Shown here: positions 8,901 through 15,745 of the stretch, one piece after another | Layout of the letters: every line of letters begins with the position of its first letter | How positions within the stretch are numbered: the first letter of the stretch is position 1 | Assembly (NCBI GenBank): GCA_023433265.1 | Contig: JAEZDR010000130.1 | Span: 1 to 26,279, forward strand | DNA length: 26,279 nt | From: Bacteroidota bacterium | Lineage (GTDB): Bacteria; Bacteroidota; Bacteroidia; Chitinophagales; Chitinophagaceae | Reading direction: 5' to 3' | The notes under the pieces: generated by a model | Seen by the model: only the letters and a program-made list of their open reading frames with translations | Databases searched by the model: none | Told to the model about the DNA's origin: nothing | Program-made: the position numbers and the translations under genes

Positions 8901-8907
8901 CAAAGTA
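8901..8907 (-). promoter_or_regulatory. probable promoter box of tRNA-Val
   Basis: The minus strand reads TACTTTG, the promoter box with a one-base spacer instead of two, ending 7 nt before the first tRNA base. The same TACTTTGCG string precedes the 3-hydroxybutyryl-CoA dehydrogenase gene at 11697. Confidence 0.45.
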
Positions 8908-8916
8908 CAAAATTGC

Positions 8917-9351
8917 TTAATTGTTTAGAGGGTATCCTTTATTTATCCAGTCTTTTCTAATGTTTTGCGGCAGGTCGAGCAGGTAAAAATTGCTAAAACC
9001 CATTGTCTTGAGTGTTTGAATGGCAGGCCTTACATTGGGGCAATGCTCGTAAGGGCAACAGCCACAATAAACTACCACTTTCGCTTTCCTATCCGTTTTA
9101 CTCAACACTTTTTTAAGCGATGCAATGCCGTTTTTATTATTGACCATCCCCACATTTACTGAATGAGGAATGGTGGGGCGAGGCCCTATGTTTATGATTA
9201 AGGGAAGGTTTTTATTGGATTTAATTACTGCAGCCAACTCTGCCGGCGGCATAAGCTGTTCGGGCGACCAATTGACTGGCTCTTGCGCATTCGAAAACAA
9301 ACCAATCATAAGAAAACAACACAACAACAAGGTGGAACGATACATGGGCAT
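8917..9351 (-). CDS. secreted rhodanese-like domain protein
   Basis: 144 residues with a signal peptide (STLLLCCFLMIGLFSNAQ) and one small rhodanese fold. The active-loop region reads VVVYCGCCPYEHCPNVRPA: a Cys follows the strand as in rhodaneses, but the loop is longer and has four Cys where the family has the CxxxxR loop, so sulfurtransfer, metal binding or redox function are all possible. PLIINIGPRP matches the usual N-terminal strand. The protein should be periplasmic or anchored outside. Start is at 9351 or the second Met codon at 9345. The start codon touches a 9-bp inverted repeat (9351-9378). The gene ends 24 bp before the tRNA-Val gene, with no terminator between them. Confidence 0.82.
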   Translation of the reverse strand: MPMYRSTLLLCCFLMIGLFSNAQEPVNWSPEQLMPPAELAAVIKSNKNLPLIINIGPRPTIPHSVNVGMVNNKNGIASLKKVLSKTDRKAKVVVYCGCCPYEHCPNVRPAIQTLKTMGFSNFYLLDLPQNIRKDWINKGYPLNN

Positions 9352-9378
9352 TCGTTTACATGGATAAAGGTAAACGAA
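9351..9378. promoter_or_regulatory. 9-bp perfect inverted repeat at the start of the rhodanese gene
   Basis: TTCGTTTAC (9351-9359) and GTAAACGAA (9370-9378) are perfect inverse copies separated by 10 bp. The repeat covers a near-consensus -7 box on the minus strand (TACCTTTA, 9365-9372) and reaches the first base of the start codon. That is the position of an operator for a dimeric repressor, or of an mRNA hairpin hiding the start. Confidence 0.55.
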
Positions 9379-9465
9379 AAACTCAGGGGCATATAGATGA
9401 TTTCCATCATCCCGAAACGTTTTACATAGTAGTTACAGCACTGCTACAACCACCCAAAAAGAAAA

Positions 9466-9483
9466 CTGCCGGTAAACCGGCAG
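9466..9483 (-). terminator. intrinsic terminator of the oxidoreductase alpha-subunit gene
   Basis: A perfect 7-bp stem (CTGCCGG with CCGGCAG) and 4-nt loop are followed on the minus strand by TTTTCTTTTT. It lies 31 bp after the stop of the minus-strand gene ending at 9515. Confidence 0.87.
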
Positions 9484-9514
9484 CTTCCATAATTAATGAA
9501 ACAACACAACTCGT

Positions 9515-11359
9515 TTATAAGTACTTCGAAATTTCTTCTACAAGTTCCCCTTTAGTAATTGGAGTACCCATGATTTTGTTGTAGCCTTTTGCATCCACAA
9601 GGTATTTATCCCTAATGATTTTGATTAACTGCCCGTCATTGATTTCAGGAATGAGAACAGTTTCAAAATTTTTCAAAATATCACCCAGGTTTTTAGGGAA
9701 AGGCCTGATGTAACGCAAGTGAGCATGGCTAACCTCGCATCCTTTATTTACCATCTCCATCACCGCACTGCGGATTGATCCGAATGTACTGCCCCAACCT
9801 AGTACTAAAACCTTTCCTTTAGCAGGACCACAGTCTATGGTTTGTTCAGGAATATAATCTGCAATTTTTTCTACTTTCTCGGCCCTTATTTTCACCATTA
9901 ATTGGTGATTCTCCGGCTCGTAGTTAACGTTTCCTGTGATGTTTTGTTTTTCCAACCCTCCTATCCTGTGCTCAAGCCCTGCTGTACCCGGCACTGCCCA
10001 GGGACGTACGAGTTTCTCATCTCTCCAATAAGGCATGTATTTTTCTTCACCTTCTGCCAGTTCTGTCTTGAATTTAGTATGGATAGGCTTGAGGTCGTCG
10101 CTTGTAGGGAATCGCCATGGTTCTGCACCATTCGCTATGTAGCCATCCGTAAGGAGAATTATAGGTGTCATATGTTCAACCGCAATGCGTGAAGCTTCAT
10201 AAGCTGCCTCAAAGCAATCGCTAGGCGTAGAAGCCGCAATTACAGGCATTGGGCACTCGCCATTACGCCCGTAAAACGCTTGTAAAAGATCGCTCTGTTC
10301 GGTTTTGGTAGGTAAGCCGGTTGAAGGTCCGCCACGCTGAACATTAATAATAACCAGCGGAATTTCCAGCATCACGGCAAGGCCCATAGCCTCTGCTTTC
10401 AGAGCCATACCCGGACCACTGGTAGTAGTAGCAGCAAGGCTTCCGCCATAACTGGCACCGATTGCAGAAGCAATACCTGCAATTTCATCTTCGGCCTGGA
10501 ATGTTTTTACGCCGAAGTTCTTGTGCATGCTCAGCTCGTGCAAAATGTCGGAAGCAGGAGTAATAGGATAAGTACCGAGGAACAAAGACAAACCGCTTTT
10601 TTCAGAGGCGGCAATTAAACCAAATGCTGTTGCCTGGTTACCCATAATGCTGCGGTAAGCACCTGCGGGTAGCTTGCTCTTTGCCACTTTGTACTGTGTG
10701 GTAAATGCTTCTGTTGTATCGCCGTAATTAAACCCGGCTTGCAATACCTTGATGTTGGCTTCAAGAATTTCAGGTTTCTTACCAAATTTTTCTTTGAAGA
10801 ATTTAATGGTGCTTTCAAGTGTACGTTGGTACATCCAATAGAGAAAGCCCAGCACAAACATGTTCTTTGCGCGGTCTTTTTCCTTCATACCGATCGTAAT
10901 ATCCTTCAATGCTTCGCGGGTAAGTTTCGTGATGTCGATCCTGATCACTTCATAGTTTGCGAGGCTGCCATCTTCCAATGGATTCACGCCTTCAGCATAG
11001 TTTGCAAGGCGCAGGTTCTTGCTATCGAAACCGTCTGTGTTCACGATGATTTTGCCACCCTTCTTGAGTGTCTTCAGGTTTGCCTTTAAGGCAGCGGCGT
11101 TCATTGCAACGAGCACGTCGCAAACATCGCCCGGAGTGTACACTTTTTCAGAAGAGAAATGGAGCTGGAAACCACTCACACCCGGAATAGTGCCCTGGGG
11201 GGCGCGTATTTCTGCAGGAAAGTCTGGGAATGTAGCCAGGTCTATGCCCATCAGGGCTGTATTATTTGTAAACTGAGTTCCGGTAAGCTGCATTCCATCG
11301 CCGCTATCGCCCGCAAACTTGATTGTTACATCATTCAGGATTTCTTCGCGCCTGTTCAT
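9515..11359 (-). CDS. korA: 2-oxoacid:ferredoxin oxidoreductase, fused gamma/alpha subunit (KorA type)
   Basis: 614 residues. Residues about 10-190 are the gamma domain (IKFAGDSGDGMQLTG, FPDFPAEIRAPQGT) and about 215-610 the alpha (pyrimidine-binding) domain, with LGTYPITPASDILHE, FQAEDEIAGIASAIGASYGG, TTTSGPGMALK and RGGPSTGLPTKTEQSDL. This fused layout is that of the 2-oxoglutarate:ferredoxin oxidoreductase class: CoA-dependent decarboxylation of a 2-oxoacid (most likely 2-oxoglutarate) to acyl-CoA and reduced ferredoxin. The TPP-binding beta subunit normally follows directly, but here a terminator follows and no beta gene is present anywhere in the window. The start at 11359 is the natural one for the family, with a -7 box 34 nt upstream. 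Confidence 0.92.
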   Translation of the reverse strand: MNRREEILNDVTIKFAGDSGDGMQLTGTQFTNNTALMGIDLATFPDFPAEIRAPQGTIPGVSGFQLHFSSEKVYTPGDVCDVLVAMNAAALKANLKTLKKGGKIIVNTDGFDSKNLRLANYAEGVNPLEDGSLANYEVIRIDITKLTREALKDITIGMKEKDRAKNMFVLGFLYWMYQRTLESTIKFFKEKFGKKPEILEANIKVLQAGFNYGDTTEAFTTQYKVAKSKLPAGAYRSIMGNQATAFGLIAASEKSGLSLFLGTYPITPASDILHELSMHKNFGVKTFQAEDEIAGIASAIGASYGGSLAATTTSGPGMALKAEAMGLAVMLEIPLVIINVQRGGPSTGLPTKTEQSDLLQAFYGRNGECPMPVIAASTPSDCFEAAYEASRIAVEHMTPIILLTDGYIANGAEPWRFPTSDDLKPIHTKFKTELAEGEEKYMPYWRDEKLVRPWAVPGTAGLEHRIGGLEKQNITGNVNYEPENHQLMVKIRAEKVEKIADYIPEQTIDCGPAKGKVLVLGWGSTFGSIRSAVMEMVNKGCEVSHAHLRYIRPFPKNLGDILKNFETVLIPEINDGQLIKIIRDKYLVDAKGYNKIMGTPITKGELVEEISKYL

Positions 11360-11393
11360 TATAAATATGATTTATATGTGTTTAGGGTAGTTA

Positions 11394-11401
11394 CAAAAAT
11401 A
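11394..11401 (-). promoter_or_regulatory. -7 box of the oxidoreductase alpha-subunit gene
   Basis: The minus strand reads TATTTTTG (TAnnTTTG). The predicted mRNA start near 11390 gives a leader of about 30 nt. No convincing -33 element at standard spacing. Confidence 0.5.
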
Positions 11402-11696
11402 TGGGTTGAAGCTGCAACTGAAATATGATTCTGAACAGCTTTTCATTAAAATAAAATAAGAATCTGTGTGATAACTGTAAATATAAGCTTCGCGATGTTA
11501 TTTATTGCCTAATAATACCGGACTATTGCAGTTGCACGCTGAAACACTGTCCCGGTCATCTCGCTTGCTAAGCTTTATGGACGCGTGCGCTGTAAAAGGC
11601 TGTTTCAGATCACCTGGTGGCAGGGGTATGGCGCGCTTACAGCGGCCAAAGAACTCCAAATGCAGGAACCCCGTAAAAGCTTCGATGCTAATGCTT
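11402..11696. other. intergenic region between divergent promoters, no gene seen
   Basis: The 365-bp gap between the two divergent genes holds a promoter near each end. I see no coding signal, RNA gene, hairpin terminator or repeat in the stretch between them; short open frames here have no family resemblance and lack good starts. Confidence 0.6.
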
Positions 11697-11703
11697 TACT
11701 TTG
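11697..11703 (+). promoter_or_regulatory. probable promoter box of the 3-hydroxybutyryl-CoA dehydrogenase gene
   Basis: TACTTTG (one-base-spacer form of the box) lies 21 nt before the ATG at 11725. It overlaps the TTG at 11701 that would start a longer frame, which argues against that start. Confidence 0.42.
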
Positions 11704-11724
11704 CGGCACCGAAAACAGAATTTC

Positions 11725-12615
11725 ATGATTAAGAATGTTGCAGTAATAGGCGCCGGAACTATGGGTAACGGTATTGCCCATGTTTTTGCTCAAAACAATT
11801 TTAGTGTCAACTTAATTGATGTTAGCCAACCGCAAATTGACAAAGCGCTTGCCACCATCACAAAGAATTTTGACCGACAGATTCAAAAAGGCACCGTTAG
11901 TGAATCTGATAAGCAGGCGGCGTTAGGTAATATCAAGACATTCAACAGCGTAAACGAAGGCGTTAAAGATTGCCAACTCGTTATAGAAGCAGCTACTGAA
12001 AACGTAGACCTGAAGCTGAAAATTTTTAAAGAGATGGATGCTGTGGCACCGGCAGGAGCTATTCTTGCAAGTAACACATCTTCTATTTCAATTACACGCA
12101 TAGCTGCTGCCACTAAGCGCCCTGAATTTGTTATCGGCATGCACTTCATGAACCCCGTACCGGTAATGAAGCTGGTAGAGATTATTAATGGTTATGCAAC
12201 CAAAGCTGAAGTAAGCACTGAAATAGCTGAACTGAGCAAACAATTAGGCAAGGTACCCTGCGTTGTACACGACTATCCCGGCTTTATAGCTAACCGTATT
12301 CTAATGCCTATGCTTAACGAAGCCATCTATACCTTGTATGAAGGCATTGCGGGCGTAGAAGAGATTGATACGATTATGAAACTTGGGATGGGACACCCGA
12401 TGGGACCGCTGCAACTGGCAGATTTTATAGGCCTGGATGTTTGCCTGAGTATTCTGAATGTATTGCACGAAGGTTTCGGCAACCCAAAATATGCACCCTG
12501 CCCACTTTTAGTGAATATGGTTACTGCAGGCAAACTAGGTGTAAAGGCAGGTGAAGGGTTTTATACGTATACACCTGGTAGCAAAGAACTGGTAGTAAGC
12601 GCAAGGTTTAGATAG
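11725..12615 (+). CDS. 3-hydroxybutyryl-CoA dehydrogenase
   Basis: 296 residues, the normal length for the short monofunctional enzyme. GAGTMG (residues 9-14) begins the NAD-binding Rossmann fold. SNTSSISI (116-123), catalytic His140 in GMHFMNPVPVMKLVE with partner Glu152, and PGFIANRILMPMLNEA begin the C-terminal helical domain. It interconverts acetoacetyl-CoA and (S)-3-hydroxybutyryl-CoA with NAD(H), in fatty acid or butanoate metabolism. It stands alone between a divergent gene and its own terminator, so it is a single-gene transcript. The ATG at 11725 is chosen over an in-frame TTG at 11701, which lies in the promoter box. Confidence 0.95.
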   Translation: MIKNVAVIGAGTMGNGIAHVFAQNNFSVNLIDVSQPQIDKALATITKNFDRQIQKGTVSESDKQAALGNIKTFNSVNEGVKDCQLVIEAATENVDLKLKIFKEMDAVAPAGAILASNTSSISITRIAAATKRPEFVIGMHFMNPVPVMKLVEIINGYATKAEVSTEIAELSKQLGKVPCVVHDYPGFIANRILMPMLNEAIYTLYEGIAGVEEIDTIMKLGMGHPMGPLQLADFIGLDVCLSILNVLHEGFGNPKYAPCPLLVNMVTAGKLGVKAGEGFYTYTPGSKELVVSARFR

Positions 12616-12638
12616 TTTCTTTTCCCCTGGTGAATATA

Positions 12639-12666
12639 GGCGGATCCTTTTGGGTTCGCCTTTTTT
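12639..12666 (+). terminator. intrinsic terminator of the 3-hydroxybutyryl-CoA dehydrogenase gene
   Basis: GGCGGATCC pairs with GGGTTCGCC (9 bp with two G-U pairs) around a TTTT loop, followed by TTTTTT. It starts 23 bp after the stop. Confidence 0.85.
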
Positions 12667-12869
12667 ATTTGTCGGAGGTGTAGAAATACCGCAACGGCAA
12701 CCCTGCTGTAAATCATGTGCTACACTGATTAGGCGCAGAATTCCCTAAGGGGCTCTGCCCTAGTTTTGGAAGCGGCACAGTAATAGATGTGCACAGGTTA
12801 TGCACGGTGTCCATTTTCAAAACAATGGCTTGGTAAAACAGCCGAACTTTAGAAACGTAAACTTAGATT

Positions 12870-13079
12870 ATGAAAAATGTAAAACATCTCCAAACACCTT
12901 CTTCGCCTGACGGGCTGTATGAAGCAAGGCAACAGGGCTTACATTCGAAGCTTATGACGTTTGCATTGATGATTGCACTTTTTGTCTTTCTTCTTTTCCA
13001 GGTAAACCTATTGCTGAAAGTTGGCAGCGCCGGAGCAGCAAATACTGAACAGCCTGCAGGCATAATCGAAAAACCATAG
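12870..13079 (+). CDS. small single-pass membrane protein, unknown function
   Basis: 69 residues: a polar N-terminus of about 28 residues (contains LQTPSSPDGLYEARQQG), one strong hydrophobic segment (LMTFALMIALFVFLLFQV, about 29-46) and a short polar tail. No family recognised. It lies between a terminator (12639-12666) and the convergent YigZ gene, 6 bp from that gene's stop. The 200 bp upstream hold no other gene and no exact promoter box. The competing open frame on the opposite strand has lower protein-like quality. Moderately sure that this is real. Confidence 0.5.
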   Translation: MKNVKHLQTPSSPDGLYEARQQGLHSKLMTFALMIALFVFLLFQVNLLLKVGSAGAANTEQPAGIIEKP

Positions 13080-13085
13080 TTTTTT

Positions 13086-13685
13086 CTATTGAAATTTGTA
13101 GTCGAGCCTCATATCCCTGATGAGGTTCTCAAAGTCTTCCACTCTGTTTACCGGCACTTCCACCTTTAAAGTGCAAAACAATTGGATCTCCTGTTCTTTA
13201 ATCTCAAGGTTTAGAGCTTTCACATAACGCATTACATCATTCATCTGCGTATAGTCGAAATGTAACACACAGAGTTTTGTTACAGGCTTTCGGATAATTG
13301 GTGCAAGTTGCAGAACCATTACCGCGGAAGTTTTATAGGCATTGATAAGCCCCGGCACACCTAATAAGGTTCCTCCAAAATACCGCACAACAACTATCAA
13401 CACATCAGATAATTGCTTACTATCTATCTGTCCCAATATAGGCTTACCTGCAGTACCGGAAGGTTCCCCGTCATCGCTTACCCTGAAGTTATTCTTGTTA
13501 AGGCCCAGCCGATAGGCAAAACAATGATAGTTCGCCTTAGGATGAAGTTTTTTCAACGCCTGCAATTTCTCCTTGAACTCTTCAGGTGTGGTAATGGGGT
13601 AGAGATAAGCAATAAACTTACTGCCCTTGTCCTTGTACTCAGCAACGGCGGGCTGATTCACTGTATAATAATATTCGGCTGTCAC
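13086..13685 (-). CDS. YigZ/IMPACT family protein
   Basis: 199 residues, typical for the family. The signature FRVSDDGEPSGTAGKPIL (about 69-86) and VVRYFGGTLLGVPGLINAY (about 101-119) identify the N-terminal UPF0029 domain; residues about 135-199 form the small ferredoxin-like C-terminal domain. The eukaryotic homologue IMPACT binds GCN1; the bacterial role is uncertain (ribosome or RNA linked). Its ATG at 13685 directly abuts the ribD stop codon at 13686-13688, so the two are surely cotranscribed and probably translationally coupled. Confidence 0.92.
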   Translation of the reverse strand: MTAEYYYTVNQPAVAEYKDKGSKFIAYLYPITTPEEFKEKLQALKKLHPKANYHCFAYRLGLNKNNFRVSDDGEPSGTAGKPILGQIDSKQLSDVLIVVVRYFGGTLLGVPGLINAYKTSAVMVLQLAPIIRKPVTKLCVLHFDYTQMNDVMRYVKALNLEIKEQEIQLFCTLKVEVPVNRVEDFENLIRDMRLDYKFQ

Positions 13686-14726
13686 CTAACTTTCTTTTTT
13701 GTTCACGTACCTCTTAATGCTATCGTCCCGGTACATGGTTGTATTTAATAGAACTGCATCTTTCAGTACCGGTGCTGCTATGTTACCCTGCAGGGATTTT
13801 GTATTGGTGATTACCCTCGCTTCATCCCAGGCATCCTCATCAATAAAACGCTGCAAGGTTGCTGCCCCACCTTCCACCAAAAGGCTTGTAATATTATTTT
13901 TACTACAATAGTCCAGCACAGCCTTCAATGCATGGTCTCCTTCGTACAAAATATAGATGGTGTGCCCAACACTCCCATCTTTAATCTTGTTGAACACAAT
14001 GGTGGCCTCACCATCGCTTAAGAGGTTTACTGATGGCTGGGATCTTAGTGAAGGATCCAGTAACATCCGCAACGCATTCCTGCCACGGTGCAGCCGTGTA
14101 GATAATTTAGGATTATCCTCAATTGCAGTATTTGCGCCTACGAGTATAGCCATAGCCTCGGCTCTCCATTTGTGCACAACCCGGTTGGATAGTTCGTTAC
14201 TAATAAGAAGCCGCTGGCCTTTTTGCCCAATCATGCCATTTGCGGTTTGTGCCCACTTGAGAATGATGTAAGGCCTTTTATTAAGATGGAAATGGAAGAA
14301 CGTTTTATTTATCTCCAGGCACTCCTGTTCCAAAACCCCGGCAATTACTTCTACCCCTGCCCGTTCAAGCTTGCTTATTCCTTTGCCGTCGACTGCAGAA
14401 AAAGGATCTCGTATGCCAATCACCACTTTCTTAATTCCCTTTTCCACTATTAAGTCAGCACAGGGTGGAGTTTTACCATAATGAGCACAAGGCTCCAGCG
14501 AAACGTACAGTGTAGCCTCTTTAATCAAATGCCTGTCGGCTTCTTTAATGCTGTTAAGGCAATTCACTTCAGCATGTGCCTCCCCATATCGCTCGTGGTA
14601 GCCTTCGCCTATTATACGATCGTTGTAAACCAACACAGATCCTACCAGGGGATTGGGAGCTACGTACAAGCTTCCCATTTCTGCCAGTTGCAGGCAACGA
14701 CCCATATAATGTTCATGGTTATTCAA
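13686..14726 (-). CDS. ribD: bifunctional riboflavin deaminase/reductase RibD
   Basis: 346 residues from the start chosen here. N-terminal zinc deaminase domain: GEAHAEVNCL gives the His-Ala-Glu motif and SLEPCAHYGKTPPCADL the two Cys zinc ligands. C-terminal reductase domain: RPYIILKWAQTANGMIGQ, LVGANTAIEDNPKL. It carries out the deamination and reduction steps of riboflavin synthesis in the cytoplasm. The frame is open to 14798, but ATGs there and at 14768 lie upstream of an exact -7 box (14733-14740) and would add residues absent from the family. A TTG at 14726 gives MNNHEHYMGRCLQLA, the expected N-terminus, and lies at the predicted transcript start; ATG at 14705 is the fallback. No FMN riboswitch fits between promoter and start. 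Confidence 0.93.
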   Translation of the reverse strand: MNNHEHYMGRCLQLAEMGSLYVAPNPLVGSVLVYNDRIIGEGYHERYGEAHAEVNCLNSIKEADRHLIKEATLYVSLEPCAHYGKTPPCADLIVEKGIKKVVIGIRDPFSAVDGKGISKLERAGVEVIAGVLEQECLEINKTFFHFHLNKRPYIILKWAQTANGMIGQKGQRLLISNELSNRVVHKWRAEAMAILVGANTAIEDNPKLSTRLHRGRNALRMLLDPSLRSQPSVNLLSDGEATIVFNKIKDGSVGHTIYILYEGDHALKAVLDYCSKNNITSLLVEGGAATLQRFIDEDAWDEARVITNTKSLQGNIAAPVLKDAVLLNTTMYRDDSIKRYVNKKES

Positions 14727-14732
14727 GCGCTG

Positions 14733-14740
14733 CAAAAGTA
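14733..14740 (-). promoter_or_regulatory. -7 box of ribD-yigZ
   Basis: The minus strand reads TACTTTTG (TAnnTTTG). Transcription would start near 14729, about 3 nt before the TTG start at 14726. The same TACTTTTGC string precedes trxB. Confidence 0.6.
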
Positions 14741-14753
14741 TCAGAATTGATAC
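14738..14753. promoter_or_regulatory. 6-4-6 palindrome in the ribD/prmC divergent promoter region
   Basis: GTATCA GAAT TGATAC is a perfect 6-bp inverted repeat around 4 bp. It overlaps the upstream end of the ribD -7 box and lies 13 bp before the prmC ATG, in the place of an operator shared by both genes. Length is short enough that chance is not excluded. Confidence 0.4.
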
Positions 14754-14766
14754 ATAACATTGCGCC

Positions 14767-15621
14767 ATGGTGTTACAGCAGGCAATGTCTTCGCTCACTC
14801 AGCTACTTCAACCCATCTATGATGAAGTTGAAGCTGCCAATATTGCCCGCCTGGTACTTGAAGATGTAACCGGGCACCAGCTAAGATCTATACGCCGACA
14901 CGCACAACAATTGTTAACCCAGCATCAAACGGAAGCGATACAGGCAATCAGCAAAAGGCTTTTGCAAAAAGAACCCGTTCAATATGTACTGGGCAGTTGC
15001 TGGTTTTATGACATGCATCTGAAAATTGATCAGCGTGCGCTAATACCCCGCCCTGAAACTGAAGAACTGGTGGACCTTGTTGTAAAACATCTGAAACGGG
15101 CTCCTGCAGCTCATGTAATTGATATAGGTACAGGCAGCGGATGCATTGCGCTGGGTATAAAGAAAAATATTCCCGGCTGCCATGTTAAGGCTGTTGATGT
15201 AAGTGCTGAAGCCCTGGCACTGGCAAAAGAAAACGCCTCAAGACTTGAGGTTGATATTGAATTGCAGCAGTTGAATATATTAGACCCCGCCGAATGGCCT
15301 AAACAGGCCAATTACGACATTATAGTAAGCAATCCTCCCTATATTGCTGTAGAAGAAAAAGACACGCTGCACGCCAATGTAAAGGACTATGAGCCCCACC
15401 TAGCCTTATTTGCTCCGGCAGGGGAAGCCCTTGCATTTTATGACGCAATTGCCGCGTTTGGAAAGCAGCACCTTGCAGAAAACGGGCTTGTAGTCGTGGA
15501 AATAAATGAGAGGCTTGGATCTGCTACAAGCGAGGTGTTTCTTGCGGCGGGGTTTGGAAATGTTTCAATCAAAAAAGACATGCAGGGAAAAGAAAGAATT
15601 ATAATTGCAAGCCTGATATAA
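14767..15621 (+). CDS. prmC: peptide chain release factor N5-glutamine methyltransferase PrmC
   Basis: 284 residues, normal length. A helical N-terminal domain (to about residue 90) precedes a Rossmann methyltransferase domain. RPETEELVD (95-103), DIGTGSGCIALG (119-130, SAM loop) and NPPYI (189-193, catalytic, binds the Gln side chain) are all intact. It methylates the Gln of the GGQ motif in release factors RF1 and RF2. The ATG at 14767 is divergent from ribD; a near box TAACATTG (14755-14762) would make the mRNA start close to the ATG. Met7 (14785) is an alternative start. Confidence 0.95.
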   Translation: MVLQQAMSSLTQLLQPIYDEVEAANIARLVLEDVTGHQLRSIRRHAQQLLTQHQTEAIQAISKRLLQKEPVQYVLGSCWFYDMHLKIDQRALIPRPETEELVDLVVKHLKRAPAAHVIDIGTGSGCIALGIKKNIPGCHVKAVDVSAEALALAKENASRLEVDIELQQLNILDPAEWPKQANYDIIVSNPPYIAVEEKDTLHANVKDYEPHLALFAPAGEALAFYDAIAAFGKQHLAENGLVVVEINERLGSATSEVFLAAGFGNVSIKKDMQGKERIIIASLI

Positions 15622-15720
15622 GCTGTTACCTGTGAACCTTTTAAAATATCCATCCAGTATTTTTCCAAAACTCTTATTGTAAAGCCGAAAACAACCGCAT
15701 AAAGTTGTAGGCTAAATCCT

Positions 15721-15727
15721 TAATTTG
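15721..15727 (+). promoter_or_regulatory. probable promoter box of the PAS/GAF sensor gene
   Basis: TAATTTG (one-base-spacer form) lies 18 nt before the ATG at 15746 and covers the upstream in-frame TTG at 15725. Confidence 0.4.
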
Positions 15728-15745
15728 CGAGACAGAGACGAACCC

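Noticed and set aside
12863..13063. Minus-strand open frame opposite the small membrane protein gene
   Set aside because: It overlaps almost fully, has a Cys/Ser-rich low-quality product and lacks a promoter; the plus-strand frame has a clean membrane helix.
14727..14798. Longer RibD N-terminus from ATGs at 14798 or 14768, or an FMN riboswitch upstream of ribD
   Set aside because: The exact promoter box at 14733-14740 lies inside the extension, the extra residues do not fit the family, and there is no room or conserved structure for an FMN aptamer.
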